This document shows positions 13,148 through 13,977 of a stretch of 13,977 nt of DNA, piece after piece. Below the pieces are notes generated by a model, which was not told the DNA's origin, searched no databases, and was given only the letters and a program-made list of their open reading frames with translations. The translations under genes and the position numbers were made by a program. Where the stretch lies: positions 4,492 through 18,468 of the forward strand of contig DQEK01000128.1 of the NCBI GenBank assembly GCA_003533545.1, written 5' to 3'. This DNA is from Acidobacteriota bacterium. GTDB lineage: Bacteria > Acidobacteriota > Vicinamibacteria > Vicinamibacterales > UBA8438. How positions within the stretch are numbered: the stretch's first letter is position 1; each line of letters starts with the position of its first letter.

Positions 13148-13977
13148 ATGTCCGAGCAAAATCACAGCGAGATCGTTGAAGCGAATGGGCATTTGATCGA
13201 TTCCCGTCTGCTGACATCGGTGTTCGACAAAGTTATCGAGCGCGGAGCGCGTTTCGATGTGCTCGAGTTCTCGATCGGGCGGACGAACGATGAGTTTTCC
13301 CACCTCAGGCTCCGGGTCACTACCGACACGGCGCGCGCTCTGAACGACCTACTCGAAGAGCTCATTCCGCTCGGTTGTCACTCCCAGCCACAGTGCAGCG
13401 CTAGATTGGAGGAGGCAGGACGCGGATGCGTGCCGGAGAACTTCTATTCAACGACCAATCATCGTACTCAAGTACGCCACGACGATCGCTGGATCGAGGT
13501 GGAAGAGCAGCGAATGGACGCGGTGATCGTAGTTTCCGAGGCGCGGGCCGAGTGCCGCAAGTTGCGTGATGTTCGGGTTGGCGAGCTGGTGGTGTGCGGG
13601 GTGGAAGGGATTCGTGTCCTGCCCGAGTTTCAAGAACGCGATCGCCTTGGGTTTGCGTTCATGATGAACGACGTGTCTACGGAGCGGCGCGTCGAGGTCA
13701 GTGTCAGGCGGGTTGTGCAGATGATGCGTGACGTTAAGGCCTCCGGTGGACGCATTGTCGTGGTGGCTGGCCCGGTGGTCGTTCATAGCGGCGGCGGATC
13801 GTATTTGAGTCGGTTGGTTCGACGGGGATGGGTTGACGGCCTGTTGGCCGGTAATGCGCTGGCGGTTCATGACGTGGAACATGCGTTCTTCGGCACTTCT
13901 CTCGGGGTGGACCTGGATGCAGGCGTTGCGGTGGACGAAGGGCACAAGAATCACATGAGAGCGATCAACCGGATTCG
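13148..13977 (+). CDS. TIGR00300 / LOR-SDH family protein, probable ornithine cyclodeaminase (3' truncated)
   Basis: The frame from ATG 13148 is open to the window edge (276 complete codons), so the C-terminus is missing. The N-terminus, GHLIDSRLL ... RFDVLEFSIGRTNDEFSHLRLRV, is the LOR/SDH conserved region, and VPENFYSTTNH (95-105) is a strong family signature. GNALAVHDVEHAFFGTSLG (235-253) and GHKNHMRAIN (265-274) are further family motifs of the C-terminal nucleotide-binding part. Archaeal relatives and the C-terminal half of cyanobacterial AgrE/ArgZ convert ornithine to proline and ammonia, so ornithine cyclodeaminase is the best guess. Family members usually have about 400 residues. It starts 25 bases after thrC on the same strand with no visible terminator, so it is probably in the same operon. 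No good ribosome binding site is seen before the ATG. The family call is strong; the exact reaction is inferred. Confidence 0.85.
   Translation, partial: MSEQNHSEIVEANGHLIDSRLLTSVFDKVIERGARFDVLEFSIGRTNDEFSHLRLRVTTDTARALNDLLEELIPLGCHSQPQCSARLEEAGRGCVPENFYSTTNHRTQVRHDDRWIEVEEQRMDAVIVVSEARAECRKLRDVRVGELVVCGVEGIRVLPEFQERDRLGFAFMMNDVSTERRVEVSVRRVVQMMRDVKASGGRIVVVAGPVVVHSGGGSYLSRLVRRGWVDGLLAGNALAVHDVEHAFFGTSLGVDLDAGVAVDEGHKNHMRAINRI

Noticed and set aside
13448..13954. A 168-codon open frame on the - strand
   Set aside because: It is antisense to the ornithine cyclodeaminase-like gene, whose + frame shows clear family signatures and stays open to the window edge.

Overview
The window looks like a chromosomal segment of a Gram-negative, non-model bacterium with about 55-60% G+C. 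It is compatible with an Acidobacteriota-like genome: a PQQ dehydrogenase with a separate c-type cytochrome, SSS symporters beside murQ, a stand-alone ACT-type homoserine dehydrogenase, and a TIGR00300-type ornithine cyclodeaminase. That taxonomic guess is an inference from gene content only. I saw no mobile element, CRISPR array, tRNA or rRNA.

Layout. Bases 2-196 are the end of a small holin-like membrane protein on the + strand. It converges on a periplasmic PQQ-dependent dehydrogenase (207-2150, -). A secreted SGNH/GDSL esterase (2367-3596, +) is divergent from that dehydrogenase and is followed by a secreted diheme cytochrome c (3680-4675, +), a plausible electron acceptor for the quinoprotein. 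Next comes a long leftward unit, 10177 to 4745. It starts at a near-consensus sigma70-type promoter (10237-10209) and holds murQ (N-acetylmuramic acid 6-phosphate etherase), a first sodium:solute symporter, a beta-lactamase-fold serine hydrolase and a second symporter. The last three genes overlap by 11 and 4 bases. This reads as an uptake and recycling operon for peptidoglycan amino sugars or muropeptides.

The right third is a rightward amino-acid operon: homoserine dehydrogenase (hom, 10580-11875), threonine synthase (thrC, 11872-13122, 4-base overlap) and a TIGR00300/LOR-SDH family ornithine cyclodeaminase-like gene that runs off the window (13148-13977).

The most striking element lies in the 402-base gap between murQ and hom. 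It is a complete threonine attenuator: a 22-codon leader ORF (10357-10425) with seven Thr codons among its first twelve, a perfect 10-bp intrinsic terminator hairpin followed by nine T residues (10455-10489), and a competing antiterminator pairing. One arm of that pairing contains the leader stop codon. The logic is that of the enterobacterial thr leader, but the gene context is quite different. The other gaps (2151-2366, 3597-3679, 4676-4744, 9065-9196) are short; apart from ribosome binding sites and one weak hairpin I saw nothing convincing in them.
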